A stretch of DNA of 64,000 nt from Planctomycetaceae bacterium (GCA_002722955.1 PBMZ01000051.1:1-64000), one strand, 5' to 3'. Positions 18,816 through 31,120 are shown, counted from the stretch's first letter. Numbers and translations are program-made. The notes: generated by a model not told the origin, from the sequence alone.

Positions 18816-20138
18816 GTGGCTTATCTCTTCGACACCCCTCAACAAAAGCGCGAGATGCTCGACGAAATCGGAATCGATTCCGTCGACGCGCTGTTTGAAC
18901 AAATTCCCGAAGCGATGCGATTGCAGCGTCCTCTGGACTTGCCGCCAGCGTTGACCGAGCCCGAGTTAGAACGCTGGATGCGTCAAAAAGCGGCAGCTGG
19001 CGACGCGGGCATCTGCTTTCAAGGTGGCGGTGTCTACGATCATTTCATCCCCGCGGCCGTTGACGAGATTGCCTCACGCGGCGAATTCTACACCGCTTAT
19101 ACGCCCTATCAAGCTGAGGCCAGCCAAGGCAGCTTGCAAGCATTCTTTGAGTATCAAACGCTTGTTTGTCAGTTGACGGGAATGGACGTTTCGAACGCCA
19201 GTATATACGAAGGTGGCACAAGCCTAAGCGAAGCGGCTTTGATGGCCATGCGGATCACGAAACGGCATGGCAAGGTTGTCGTACTCGGATCGGTTCATCC
19301 CGAATATCGGCAAGTCCTAAGGACCTATGTCAGCCATCTTAACTGTGAAGTCATCGTCATCCCGACGCCCGATGGTACGGCGGACACGGGGGTCGTTGAA
19401 TCGGCCTTGGATGATCAGACCGCATGTTTGATTCTTCAACATCCGAATTTCTTCGGTTGTCTTGAACAGGCGGAAGAATTGTGCCAATTGGCCAACAACG
19501 TTGGGGCCTTGTCAGTCGTCTCTTTCGATCCCATAAGCTGTGGAATCTTGAAGCGGCCAGGACAGATCGGTGCCGACATTGCGGTCGCCGAAGGACAGGC
19601 TTTAGGCACGCCCATGCAGTTCGGCGGACCGTTCTTGGGAATGATTGCTTGTCGTGACAAATACATGCGACAGTTGCCAGGTCGTTTGATTGGTCAAGCG
19701 GAAGATCGAAACGGAGAACGCTGTTTCGTGTTGGCCATCCAAGCGCGAGAACAACATATTCGTCGAGAAAAAGCCAAAAGCAACATTTGTACAAACCAAG
19801 GCTTGATCGCGTTGCGAGCCACAGTTTACCTATCTCTGCTGGGCAAGGAAGGGATTCGAGAGGCCGCTGAGCTCTGCTGCCGCAAGGCGAACTATGCAGC
19901 CGCCGAATTGGCCAAGGTCGATGGCATCGATGTGATCTTTGACCGCCCGGTTTTCAAAGAGTTTGTAATTCGCAGCCAAGATGGCTCGGAAGCGATCATC
20001 CAACGGGCAAAGGCAGCGGGTTTCGACATCGGGCCCTCGCTGGAAACGCTGGCTGGTGTTGATGGAGTCCTCGTTGCGGTGACCGAACAGCGAACTCGCG
20101 AAGAAATTGATGCGCTCGTCGCGGCGCTTGCAAATTAG
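18816..20138 (+). CDS. gcvPA: Glycine dehydrogenase (decarboxylating) subunit 1
   Basis: AYLFDTPQQKREMLDEIGIDSVDALFEQIP..; GTG at 18816 with GGAG about 8 nt upstream fits the family N-terminus better than the track start 18711. Confidence 0.92.
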   Translation: MAYLFDTPQQKREMLDEIGIDSVDALFEQIPEAMRLQRPLDLPPALTEPELERWMRQKAAAGDAGICFQGGGVYDHFIPAAVDEIASRGEFYTAYTPYQAEASQGSLQAFFEYQTLVCQLTGMDVSNASIYEGGTSLSEAALMAMRITKRHGKVVVLGSVHPEYRQVLRTYVSHLNCEVIVIPTPDGTADTGVVESALDDQTACLILQHPNFFGCLEQAEELCQLANNVGALSVVSFDPISCGILKRPGQIGADIAVAEGQALGTPMQFGGPFLGMIACRDKYMRQLPGRLIGQAEDRNGERCFVLAIQAREQHIRREKAKSNICTNQGLIALRATVYLSLLGKEGIREAAELCCRKANYAAAELAKVDGIDVIFDRPVFKEFVIRSQDGSEAIIQRAKAAGFDIGPSLETLAGVDGVLVAVTEQRTREEIDALVAALAN

Positions 20139-20153
20139 CATCTGGAGTGTTGA

Positions 20154-21616
<1,463 letters not shown>

Positions 21617-21620
<4 letters not shown>

Positions 21621-22378
21621 ACGCCGCCCATGTCGTTGTTGAGCCGACGCCACGCAGTGGTGCTTGGAACATGGCCATCGACGAGGCGTTGTTGACGGCC
21701 GCCGTTGAGAATTCGACAACGACGCTGCGATTTTATCGATGGGAAGAGGCAACCGTTTCGCTTGGCTATTTTCAAAAGACCGAGTCAGCGTCTCTCGATC
21801 CGTTGTTGGCGGAACTGCCGCTTGTCCGCCGTCTTTCGGGCGGTGGTGCGATCTTGCACGAACACGAATGGACGTACTCGCTCAGCGTGCCATCGGATCA
21901 CTCTCTTTCTAAGCAAGCGATCCAGCTCTATTCGCGAGTGCATGATTGCATCATCGCCGCATTGGGAAACGCTGACATCAGCGCGGCGATGCGCGGAGAC
22001 GTCGATCTTACAAAGGCGACGAATCCCGCGTCCGAGCCGTTTCTATGTTTCGGACGCGGCGATGAACGTGACATCATTGTCGCTGGCCACAAAGTGCTTG
22101 GCAGCGCACAACGTCGTCGACGCGGCGCGATCTTACAACATGGAAGTCTACTGCTGCGGCGCTCGAAGTATGCTCTACAGTTTCCGGGCCTCGAAGACTT
22201 GGTCGAGGCGCCGTTTTCCGTCGATGAATTGATGCAAGATGTGGTCGGCCAATTGGCCCAAATGATGGGAACTGATGTGATCGGATCGGACTTTGGTGCT
22301 GATGTCGAGACTGCGGCTGGCACACTTGTCAGCCAGCGATATCAACAGACGGATTGGCGCGTCAGTCCCGGCAATTGA
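21617..22378 (+). CDS. BPL/LplA/LipB-family protein, LipM-like octanoyltransferase
   Basis: VRRLSGGGAILHEHEWTYSL, FLCFGRGDERDIIVAGHKVLGSAQRRRRGAILQHGSLLL; 4-nt overlap with gcvPB. Confidence 0.8.
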
Positions 22379-22525
22379 TACGGATATTTGACCGGTTGCG
22401 GAACAATTAGCACTTGGTCACAACGAAAATGAAAAACCCGCGGCATGCCAGATATGTTCGCTTGCAAATCGAGACTTCTTGCGAGATACTCTTGCATCGC
22501 TGGCAAAGCCAACCAGCAGTCACTC

Positions 22526-22610
22526 GCCGGAGTGGCGGAATCGGCAGACGCGCTGGATTCAAAATCCAGTGAGGGTAAACCTCGTGTGGGTTCGAGTCCC
22601 ACCTCCGGTA
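22526..22610 (+). tRNA. tRNA-Leu (anticodon CAA)
   Basis: Acceptor GCCGGAG/CTCCGGT, anticodon arm CTGGA-TTCAAAA-TCCAG, long variable arm, T arm GTGGG-TTCGAGT-CCCAC, discriminator A. Confidence 0.95.
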
Positions 22611-22621
22611 TTCACCTAATG

Positions 22622-22660
22622 AAAACGGCTTCGCAATCTTCGATTGTGGAGCCGTTTTTC
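22622..22660 (+). terminator. Rho-independent terminator after tRNA-Leu
   Basis: AAAACGGCTTCGCAATC-TTC-GATTGTGGAGCCGTTTTTC. Confidence 0.85.
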
Positions 22661-22670
22661 GTGGGTTTAG

Positions 22671-22704
22671 ATGCCCGGTTTCTCGAAGAAGCCGGGCATC
22701 TTTT
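22671..22704 (-). terminator. Hairpin family D copy 1 (terminator-like)
   Basis: ATGCCCGGTTTCTCGAAGAAGCCGGGCATCTTTT, downstream of the minus-strand AAA+ gene; near-identical copy at 58960. Confidence 0.75.
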
Positions 22705-22720
22705 ACTTGTATTCTCACAT

Positions 22721-24151
22721 CTATAGCATTCCGTAAGTTGATGCCGAACTCTTGTTCGCCTTGTTCAGACGATTGTGGCAATATAGCCCCTCTAAGATGA
22801 ACTCGGCGATGCTTGCCTCCAATTGAGACTCCGTATCGCCGGTTGCCAAATCCGGTTCCAGGTTTTTGGCGACGTTGCGAATCTGATTGCGAAACTCCCT
22901 CACCGAATCAACTTGTTCGAGGACTTCGGATGCCGACTGCTTGTCGTTGACATCCAATGTGTTACCCAGCTCGAAATGCTCGACCACATTGCGGAACTGT
23001 TTGGCGCGGAAGCTCTGATCGAACACATTCTTGACGGCTTCTTCGACGAGCCTTCCAAACAGTCGATCTTCTTCTCCTGGCTCCTCGGTCATGTTCAGTT
23101 CCATCTTGCCACGAGCACTGGCGGAAAGATTCGCCAAATCATTGATTCGAGCAACCGTTGCAGTCTCGCCACAGAGGATTGACCGGCGTTCCGCATTCGA
23201 AACCAGGTTTTCCATGTTGGCAATCGACATCCGAACGCTGACTCCGGAAGCTTGGTTGACGTGCGGGCTAGTGCGAGCCAAACGCGAAGTTTCCTCGACG
23301 ATCTCTTTGATGAAATTGGGGACATGAACGTCGACCTCGGATTCACGTTCGAGCCACGCGTTCTCATCCGTGATCCGAACACCGATGTCGCGACTGACTG
23401 GATAGTGAGTGCGAATCACCGAGCCGATACGGTCTTTCAATGGAGTAACAATGCGACCGCGATTCGTATAGTCTTCTGGGTTCGCGCTAAATACCAAACA
23501 AAGATCCAATGGCAGCCGAACCGTGAATCCACGGATCTGGATGTCGCGTTCTTCGAGGACATTGAAGAGGCCCACTTGGATCTTCGGGCTAAGATCCGGC
23601 AGCTCATTCATGCAAAACAGTCCACGATGACTTCGCGGGATCAGACCAAAGTGCATGACATCTTCGCTGGCAAGATGCTGTCCGGAAGCATGCTTCACCA
23701 AGTCGACCTCGCCAATCAAATCCGCAATGGTCACGTCCGGCGTTGCCAGCTTCTCGTGATACCGCGCCGCTCGTGGAATCCACTCGATGGGACAATCGTC
23801 GCCCTGCTCTTCAATCAGGTCGCGAGCGTATTTCGAGAGTGGAGCGAGCGGATCGTCTTGCACTTCTGAGCCCGCAACCGCAGGAATGTGCTCATCGAGT
23901 AACTCGACCAGTAGCCGAAGCATCTTTGTCTTGCCCTGCCCTCGCAACCCAAGAAAGAGCATGTCGTGGCGGGACAAGATCGCGTTTTGAATCTGTGGGA
24001 TGACTGTTTCGTCGTATCCCAAAATGCCTGGGAACAAGGGATCGCCGGTCTTCAGTTTTGCCAGCAGGTTGCGCCGCATTTCGGTTTTGGCGTCGACAGG
24101 CTGGTATCCCGAACTCTTCAGGTCGCCAAGCGTTGCAGGTAGGTTGCTCAT
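22721..24151 (-). CDS. MoxR/Mg-chelatase ChlI-like AAA+ ATPase
   Basis: FLGLRGQGKTKMLRLLVELLDE Walker A, RGLFCMNELPDLSPKIQVGLFNVLEERDIQIRGFTVRLPLDLCLVFSANPEDYTNRGRIVTPLKDRIGS. Start 24151 preferred. Confidence 0.85.
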   Translation of the reverse strand: MSNLPATLGDLKSSGYQPVDAKTEMRRNLLAKLKTGDPLFPGILGYDETVIPQIQNAILSRHDMLFLGLRGQGKTKMLRLLVELLDEHIPAVAGSEVQDDPLAPLSKYARDLIEEQGDDCPIEWIPRAARYHEKLATPDVTIADLIGEVDLVKHASGQHLASEDVMHFGLIPRSHRGLFCMNELPDLSPKIQVGLFNVLEERDIQIRGFTVRLPLDLCLVFSANPEDYTNRGRIVTPLKDRIGSVIRTHYPVSRDIGVRITDENAWLERESEVDVHVPNFIKEIVEETSRLARTSPHVNQASGVSVRMSIANMENLVSNAERRSILCGETATVARINDLANLSASARGKMELNMTEEPGEEDRLFGRLVEEAVKNVFDQSFRAKQFRNVVEHFELGNTLDVNDKQSASEVLEQVDSVREFRNQIRNVAKNLEPDLATGDTESQLEASIAEFILEGLYCHNRLNKANKSSASTYGML

Positions 24152-24436
24152 GAGAATCCATCGTTGGCCGGAAACAGGATTGAAGCCGTCTATCATTGAC
24201 ACATTTGCTGCTGCGCGTCAACGGGCTCAATTTGCTTGAGTTATGTTTCCTCTGAATGGTTGTAAACTGTTCATTTGAAATAATTTGTGGCGTTTTGCTT
24301 GCCGTCGGCTCGAATTGAGGCTTTGCCGCCGCTCCTAGGACAACCTATTATCGACGTCTCCGGGCTATGGTGTTTGTCGTCAAGGGCCGTGACATCGGCA
24401 ACACCTCGATTATTCATACACAAGAACCAAACCAGC

Positions 24437-26079
24437 ATGCGGACGCAACCGCAGCCGAGCGAGCCATTTCGGGACGATGGTGGTGCTACTTCGAGTGGTC
24501 TTGCCAACGTTTCAGCCGACAATGAGACCGCGAAAACTCCCACGGGCGTTCCCGCTGCACCAAATCACGTTGGGGGTGATGCTCATTTGGGTGACACGAT
24601 TGATGTGCCGATTGGTTCGTCACCCGCCGCAGACAATCCGCCGACCGGAGAAACTCAAGCTTTGCGGCACTCTCAGAATTCCAAGACCGAGTTGATTCCT
24701 TGTGAATTAGGAAATTTCGCCTGCTGCGACGCTTGGGAAGTGGTGGAATGGCCGACGTGTACCTGGCGGAGCAGACGTCACTGAAACGCAAGGTTGCGAT
24801 CAAGGTCATGCGCGCGGACCGGATGAGCGATTCCACCTATTTCCAGCGTTTTCAACAGGAAGCGACCGCTACCGCCGCTCTGAACCACGAAAACCTGGTC
24901 CAGATCTAGTCTGTCGGCGAAAGCCAAGGCATCCACTACATCGCCCAAGAATACGTCGATGGAATGAACTTGCGGCAGCATATGAGTCGGCAGGGCCTGC
25001 CGGATGCACTCGAAGCCATCGGACTTCTGCGCCAAATCTCCGCAGCACTTGGAGCCGTAGGAGATGCAGGCATCATCCATCGCGACATCAAACCCGAGAA
25101 TATATTGGTGACTCGAAAGGGTGTCATCAAAGTCACCGACTTTGGATTGGCTCGCTGGTCTGAGGGCGAGCATGTCATTCTGACGCAAGGTGGGTTCACG
25201 ATGGGGACTCCACTCTACATGAGCCCCGAACAAGTCAATGGATTGCCGCTCGACCAGCGCACGGACATCTATTCGTTTGGTATCACCGCATACCATTTGT
25301 TGGCGGGGCGACCCCCGTTTCAAGGGAATACGGGCGCCCGAGTCGTGTCTCAGCGTGCCCATAAAGAACTGCTCGCATTGGACTACGGCGTCCCGATCTA
25401 CCGGTGAGACTGTGTCACGCCGTCCATCGAATGATGGCGAAGGACCCAGAAGACCGATTTCAGTCAGCTGCCGAAATCGAGACAGAGCTTGCTGCAATCG
25501 AGGGTATCGAAGAGCGTCAAGGGACGGTCGAGGTTGAAAATCCAGACAAACCCACCTGCGCGTCGATTCCAAGTGGTTAACTTTGCGGTTGGCTGCTTGG
25601 TCGTTGCCCTTTTAGGTGCAGGCGCTGGTTGGATTACTGGTCCTGAAAAATCGACCGGAACACAGAATCCAAAAGGCGATGAAGCCATGACTCTCCAGCA
25701 AAAGTACTTGCTGGCAACCGTACGCGACGACGAAGAGTCGTGGCTGCAAGTCATCGACCACTCCAGCGAAAATCGCGGTTACGAGTATTGGCAAGCGAAG
25801 CAGTCACTTGGCTTTTGGTATCTGAATCAGAGCCGATTTATCGAGTGTCGGGCGATCTTCAAAGAGTTCGCACAGTTTGAGTCGTCCAACCCACAACGTG
25901 CCGTGATTGGGCATGCGGGTCTTGCTAGTTTGGCTCACCGCTCGGGTCGTTACGGTCAATCTCAGAAGATAATTGACGAGCAAGTCGCTCCATTACGGCA
26001 CCTTTTGACTCCGCAAATGCAGAAACGGCTGGATCTTGTAAAGCGGGTCAATCTTGAGTTCTTACAAACACTCGATTGA
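24437..26079 (+). pseudogene. Ser/Thr protein kinase pseudogene (at least 3 frameshifts, 1 nonsense)
   Basis: Spliced reading ..[108 protein letters not shown]../RRFQVVNFAVGCLVVALLGAGAG... Lesions near 24716-24720, TAG 24907-24909, near 25391-25394, and about 25540-25565. Confidence 0.88.
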
Positions 26080-26374
26080 CCCTTACAAATTTTTACGGCT
26101 AAAATGAAGCCATTCCGAAGGTGTGCGGGTTCGCAACTAAACGTCACATGCTGGTAATAGGTTGGGTTCGTGGTTTGTTGCAAACGTATGCGGTGTTTTC
26201 ACCGTTCGTTGATCCGGCGTTTGTGACCTATACCAACATTGATGGGCAACGATGAAAGGATTCTCTGTAGACATCATCCGAGTCTAAATTGAAACGCTAT
26301 CGAGTGAAGATTTTCGGAATCTTCGTTCACGCGGGTTGGGGGACCCGTGAGTTACTTGTGCGAAAGGCAATTGC

Positions 26375-28093
26375 GTGGCCGTTTTGGAATGCCTAACTGG
26401 CGGCAGTGACACCACTTATCGAGAGATTACTGGCGAGCGAGTGGTCTTCGGTCGTCATCCAAGTTGCGAAGTCGTCATTGATAAAGCTGCCGTGAGCAGA
26501 TATCACGCGCGCATTCTGCAAAGTCATGGACGATTTTATATCGAGGATTTGCGAAGCCGAAACGGCACGCAAGTCAATCAGTCAGACATCGAAGGCCGTC
26601 AGCTTTTAGACGACGGCGATGAAATTCGCGTCTGCGATTTCAGCTTTCGGTTTCACGAATCGATGCCTTCAGGGAAGACCCGCGATTCGACAATCGATCG
26701 GAAAGCAGATCAGTCTTGGGCTACCAACATCGGCCGCGAGACAAGACCCGTTGTCGTGGAAGACCCCGACGACAGCACCAGCGAGCGATCCTCGATCATT
26801 TCGACCTTAGAGGCAGGCACCTCGTCGAACCTACGACTTTCGGTTAAGCCCGAAGCTAAGTTGCGTTCGATTCTTGAGGTCAGCCGCAGTCTGGGACGAG
26901 TCCTTGGGTTCGACGAAGTGTTGTCGACGATTTTGGATGGACTGTTCAAGATCTTCTCTCAAGCGGAGGAGGGTTTCATTCTTCTAAAGGAAGACGACAC
27001 TGGTGAGCTGAGCGTTCATGCTAGCAAGAGCGTTCGCGAAACCACCGATGAATTAGTGCCTGTTTGCAAGACGATCGTCAATCGAGTCGTCGAGACTGCC
27101 GAATCGATTCTGAGTGCGAACGCGTCAGAAGATCCAAGATTTCAAGCCAGCGATAGCTTGGCAAATTATAAGATTCAAAGTGTGATTTGCGCCCCATTGA
27201 TCGGTAAGGCCGAGAACATGATGGGCGTCATTCAAATCTCTACGGCAGATTTGAAGATGCAATTCACACAAGACGACCTGGACCTATTGGCCAGTGTTGC
27301 ATCGCAGGCCAGCTTGGCCATCGAGAACTCGACGCTGCACATGGCTGTCATGAAGCAGCGAGACCTTGAACGCGATCTGGATTTCGCGACTCAAGTACAA
27401 CTGGGCTTTTTGCCAGATGTTCGACCAAAGTTCACCTGCTATACATTCTTTGATCATTACGAAGCGGCCCAGCGAGTTGGCGGCGACTACTTCGACTACA
27501 TCACCTTGCCGGACAATCGTGTGGCTGTTGCCATTGCGGATGTGGCTGGTAAGGGTGTTCCGGCAGCTTTGTTGATGGCGCGGCTGTATTCGTCGGCACG
27601 CTATCACTTGTTGACTCAACCGACAGTTGCCGGTGCGTTGTCTGGATTGAATTCGGAAATCGCCAGCAGCGGGTTGGGGCGCCGATTTATCACGTGTGTC
27701 TTGGCAGTTGTTGATTCAGAGAAACATGAGTTGACGCTTGCCAATGCGGGGCACTTGCCGCCGCTGCGTCGAACTGCTGATGGTAACGTTGTTCCAATCG
27801 GTCAGAAGGACTCGGGCATGCCGCTTGGCATTGTTCCAACTCAGACGTTTGACGAGACCAAGTACTTGATCGATCCTGGCGACACGTGGTTGTTCTTCAC
27901 TGACGGTGTCACCGAAGCGAAGCGTGGCGACAACGAATTTTACGGTGGGCAGCGATTGATCGACTACGTCGCTAGCGGACCTGCTGAGGCGAACAAGTTG
28001 GTCAAGGGTGTCATCGCTGATGTCGAGAACTTTTGCGAAGGTACGCCACAAGCGGACGACACATGCTTGGTTTGCTTCCGTCGCGACGCTTAA
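26375..28093 (+). CDS. FHA - GAF - SpoIIE (PP2C-like) phosphatase
   Basis: FHA: GERVVFGRHPSCEVVIDKAAVSRYHARI..RNGTQVN; GAF mid-region; SpoIIE: VGGDYFDYITLPDNRVAVAIADVAGKGVPAALLMA, LFFTDGVTEAK. GTG start. Confidence 0.93.
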   Translation: MAVLECLTGGSDTTYREITGERVVFGRHPSCEVVIDKAAVSRYHARILQSHGRFYIEDLRSRNGTQVNQSDIEGRQLLDDGDEIRVCDFSFRFHESMPSGKTRDSTIDRKADQSWATNIGRETRPVVVEDPDDSTSERSSIISTLEAGTSSNLRLSVKPEAKLRSILEVSRSLGRVLGFDEVLSTILDGLFKIFSQAEEGFILLKEDDTGELSVHASKSVRETTDELVPVCKTIVNRVVETAESILSANASEDPRFQASDSLANYKIQSVICAPLIGKAENMMGVIQISTADLKMQFTQDDLDLLASVASQASLAIENSTLHMAVMKQRDLERDLDFATQVQLGFLPDVRPKFTCYTFFDHYEAAQRVGGDYFDYITLPDNRVAVAIADVAGKGVPAALLMARLYSSARYHLLTQPTVAGALSGLNSEIASSGLGRRFITCVLAVVDSEKHELTLANAGHLPPLRRTADGNVVPIGQKDSGMPLGIVPTQTFDETKYLIDPGDTWLFFTDGVTEAKRGDNEFYGGQRLIDYVASGPAEANKLVKGVIADVENFCEGTPQADDTCLVCFRRDA

Positions 28094-28111
28094 GTTTCTT
28101 TGGCGTCGATT

Positions 28112-29149
28112 CTAAAAGGCGCCGCCTGCGGCATCGCTGATCATATTCACGTACCAGAGCACGAAACGGAATATGAAGAACGTGATGAACGCCGCGACTG
28201 AAAACCAAACGATTCCGCTAAAGACTGTCGTCAGCGTCTTCAGGCTGCGTCGAGCTTGATCTTCGAATTGGGGACTGAGCCGGTAAAGCGCTTCGGGCAC
28301 AGTTCCGGATGTCTCGGCGACAGCCACCATCTCGATGAAGTCTTCCGGAAACAGACGACTTCCCGCCAATGCCGCGGTTAGATCGTCGCCTGCCATGATC
28401 GCGTTGCTAATCGGTTTCGCTGCACCAGCAAATGCGCCGTTTCCCGTCGCTCGAAGACTTGCATCGATACTGTCTTCAATGGGCATGCCGCTTTGCTGCG
28501 TTAAGTAGTAAGCCCAAGAAAACCGAGCGATTGCGAACGAACGCATGCATTTGCCAAGCACAGGAATTTTCATCAGCAAGGGGTCGACAAACTGCTTGCC
28601 AGCCAGCCCTGCTGTCAAAATCTTATACGCGACAAAGACACCAATGATGGAACCGAACGTCATGGTGAGCCACACAATCGCTCCGTCCACACCGCTCAGT
28701 CCAAGCACCAGAAAGCTCATTTGAGCGCCGCCATCTCCGATCGCACCGAAGACAACAATCAACAACGCGACGACAAAGATCGCTGCCACCAATTGAATCA
28801 CGGGCCAAGTGATTTGCCCCAGAAACTCTCTTCGTAAGGTGACGTTGTTTTCATAATGATTTGCCAAGTGAGCCAAGACTTCCGGCAACATCCCGGTTTG
28901 CTCGGCGACGGAAATCATGTCGACCATTAGTTCTGGAAAGCACTCTTGGTCAGCAAGCGCGCTGGAAACGTCATGGCCTTCGCGAATCAAGTCAACGGTG
29001 TTACCAAGAGCAAGACCCGCCTTCGGGTCAGTGGTCTTCTTAGCCGCTAGGTTGAAGGCTTTTCGGACCTCAACGCCAGAGTGCAACAATGTGCTCAGCG
29101 AGCGACATGTGTGCGATAGCGCTTTCAGAGAAACTTTCGAAGATAACAC
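28112..29149 (-). CDS. Type II secretion/type IV pilus GspF/PilC-like inner membrane protein
   Basis: LSTLLHSGVEVRKAF, DMISVAEQTGMLPEVLAHLANHYE, MVAVAETSGTVPEALYRLSPQFEDQ. Confidence 0.88.
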   Translation of the reverse strand: MLSSKVSLKALSHTCRSLSTLLHSGVEVRKAFNLAAKKTTDPKAGLALGNTVDLIREGHDVSSALADQECFPELMVDMISVAEQTGMLPEVLAHLANHYENNVTLRREFLGQITWPVIQLVAAIFVVALLIVVFGAIGDGGAQMSFLVLGLSGVDGAIVWLTMTFGSIIGVFVAYKILTAGLAGKQFVDPLLMKIPVLGKCMRSFAIARFSWAYYLTQQSGMPIEDSIDASLRATGNGAFAGAAKPISNAIMAGDDLTAALAGSRLFPEDFIEMVAVAETSGTVPEALYRLSPQFEDQARRSLKTLTTVFSGIVWFSVAAFITFFIFRFVLWYVNMISDAAGGAF

Positions 29150-29203
29150 TTCTCGGGCCTTCGACCTTGTTGAGTTTGACGACTTGCTACGAGATAGATG
29201 CGA

Positions 29204-30547
29204 CTATGCTGAACGTTGATCGTCAATCGTCTTCGCGAATCCTTGAATTGAGTTATTCGCCAACTCAATCCGAGCGGCATTTGATGCGATCCGGATACCA
29301 ATACGATTCATCGGCTTCCGAGTTTCCTTCAACTGATTTCCAAGAATGTGCAAATCCTTTGTTTTTCCTCGAATGTCGATCGCGATGCCGTCATCAGCTC
29401 CACTGTTTTGGATGCGATTGTTCTCGATGCGATTGCGGTTTGCCCAGAAGTCCTTGCCTCGCGTGTCATCTCGGAACAAGACCCCAACTTTTCCACTGTC
29501 GAGAACATCGTTGTCGACCATCACGTTGTCGGTGTCGTTGTGTCCGATCGAGATACCGTAGTTGCGGTTTCCTACGATGCGATTCTTTTCGGCGTGGCCG
29601 TACTTAACGCCCCAGCACCAAAAGATGCCGATATCATTTCGCTCCAACCGGTTGTTGATGATCAATGGCCGCTGTGAACCAGAACCTGGATGCACGCCTA
29701 AGTTCGCGTTGTCGTGGCTATAGCAGTTCTCGACAATCACATCGTGGCAGATTTGAAAACTGAATCCATCCCCATTGTAATTCCGAGACTCAACCTTCCG
29801 AAACGTGTATCGATTGCAGTCTTGCAAGAAGATGCCACCGCCATAGTTTCCGTTCAAGTTTTCGTTGTTCTTTGCATTCCCATCCAGTGTGATGTTCTCG
29901 ATCACGACGTCGTCGGTGTACTCGCTGGTCAAAAGTGGGAACAGCGAGGAACATGTTGGCTGGCCAGTCAACCAGAAGTTCTTTCTTAAGCCGTCATTCA
30001 ACTTGAAGCGGTTGCCTTTGCGAGCAACCAGTGTTCGCTTCAGAACATCAGTCGCGCCGTTGTGTGGATTCTTGGTCTTTAAGACAACACCATCGCCGAC
30101 TTGGAAGCCGGCCGACTTTGACAACGTGATTTCTTGATCGTACCAGTCCGAGTCCTCTGAGAGCTTGATGGTCTCGGACGGAATCTTGGTCAAGATGCTG
30201 TCGGCGCCGCTGCCAAGCAGCCTGACCTTGGATGGCAAGAACACCGAGTTTCGTAGCGTGTACGTGCCGGGCAACACATGCACGGTTCCCCCGCCAAGCC
30301 GGGCAACGTAGTCAACGGCCGCTTGCAGGACTCGATCGCTGTTCCCGATCAGGTCACCTTTCTTGGTTCCGACCGTGAGCGCGAAGCGTTCGTCCCAGTT
30401 CGGTTCGTGACGCTCGTCCCCGTCGGTTGCTCGCGGATGTCGCACCGGTGGTCGAGGGTCGCCAAATAGATTGCTGGTCACGAAACCAGCGGCGATGCCG
30501 CCGCAGGTAGAACTCAAGAACGCGCGTCGGCTGAGGTGCCTTGCCAT
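29204..30547 (-). CDS. Right-handed parallel beta-helix protein with Tat-like signal
   Basis: MARHLSRRAFLSSTCGGIAAGF at ATG 30547; repeated N-rich beta-helix rungs (VENCYSHDNANLGVHPGSGSQRPLIINNRLERNDIGIFWC). Confidence 0.88.
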   Translation of the reverse strand: MARHLSRRAFLSSTCGGIAAGFVTSNLFGDPRPPVRHPRATDGDERHEPNWDERFALTVGTKKGDLIGNSDRVLQAAVDYVARLGGGTVHVLPGTYTLRNSVFLPSKVRLLGSGADSILTKIPSETIKLSEDSDWYDQEITLSKSAGFQVGDGVVLKTKNPHNGATDVLKRTLVARKGNRFKLNDGLRKNFWLTGQPTCSSLFPLLTSEYTDDVVIENITLDGNAKNNENLNGNYGGGIFLQDCNRYTFRKVESRNYNGDGFSFQICHDVIVENCYSHDNANLGVHPGSGSQRPLIINNRLERNDIGIFWCWGVKYGHAEKNRIVGNRNYGISIGHNDTDNVMVDNDVLDSGKVGVLFRDDTRGKDFWANRNRIENNRIQNSGADDGIAIDIRGKTKDLHILGNQLKETRKPMNRIGIRIASNAARIELANNSIQGFAKTIDDQRSA

Positions 30548-30821
30548 GATGGTGCCCCCATTTAGAATGGCGATGACTGGATGCGGCCAGATTGCTGAGG
30601 CTCTTGAGTGAAGCACTTCGCCCCGCAAGAGCATTCTCGTGTGCCAATAGCATACGAATTCTACACGGCGATTTCACCGGCAACCAGCGTTGTTGCTCGA
30701 TCGCTGAATTTGCTTATGGAGGTGCGGTTCCCCGCAACCTGGGGGCAAATTGCCAGAATTCGAATTATGGCAAGGTTGCGAAGCGGCACGTGAGACTGTG
30801 TAATCAAAGCCGTCCAGATGG

Positions 30822-30975
30822 GCCACCAAAGAAAAAGAGATGGTGGCAATCTCGAGGACAGGCCCTTTGTAGACCCATCTCGCACTACAAAGGGCAACGG
30901 AATTACCACCAGCTTAATGGACTGACGGTTGCGAGTAGAAAGTGGAGGAGGTTGTGGATTCCGGCCCTCCACTTT
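30822..30975. repeat. Cluster of three hairpins in intergenic region
   Basis: GCCACCA..TGGTGGC (30822-30847), GCCCTTTGTAG..CTACAAAGGGC (30862-30894), AAAGTGGAGG..CCTCCACTTT (30939-30975). Confidence 0.7.
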
Positions 30976-31120
30976 TTGAGTCGAAATCCGTCATTATAGG
31001 TGGACATTGATTCTTGTATTTTCTCCAGAAATACCAATCCGACTATCTTTGCGCTGGTGTAAAGTATTGTCGCTTTTGGGTTTGTGGAGATCGACTTTCT
31101 TTTTGAATTGAGGTTCAGAG

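Noticed and set aside
22342-22781. Minus-strand ORFs of 86 and 124 aa across the tRNA-Leu
   Set aside because: They read the antisense of the tRNA gene and its terminator.
24778-25572. 264-aa minus-strand ORF opposite the kinase pseudogene
   Set aside because: Protein-kinase homology (HRDIKPEN, DFG) is clearly on the plus strand; the antisense has no family features.
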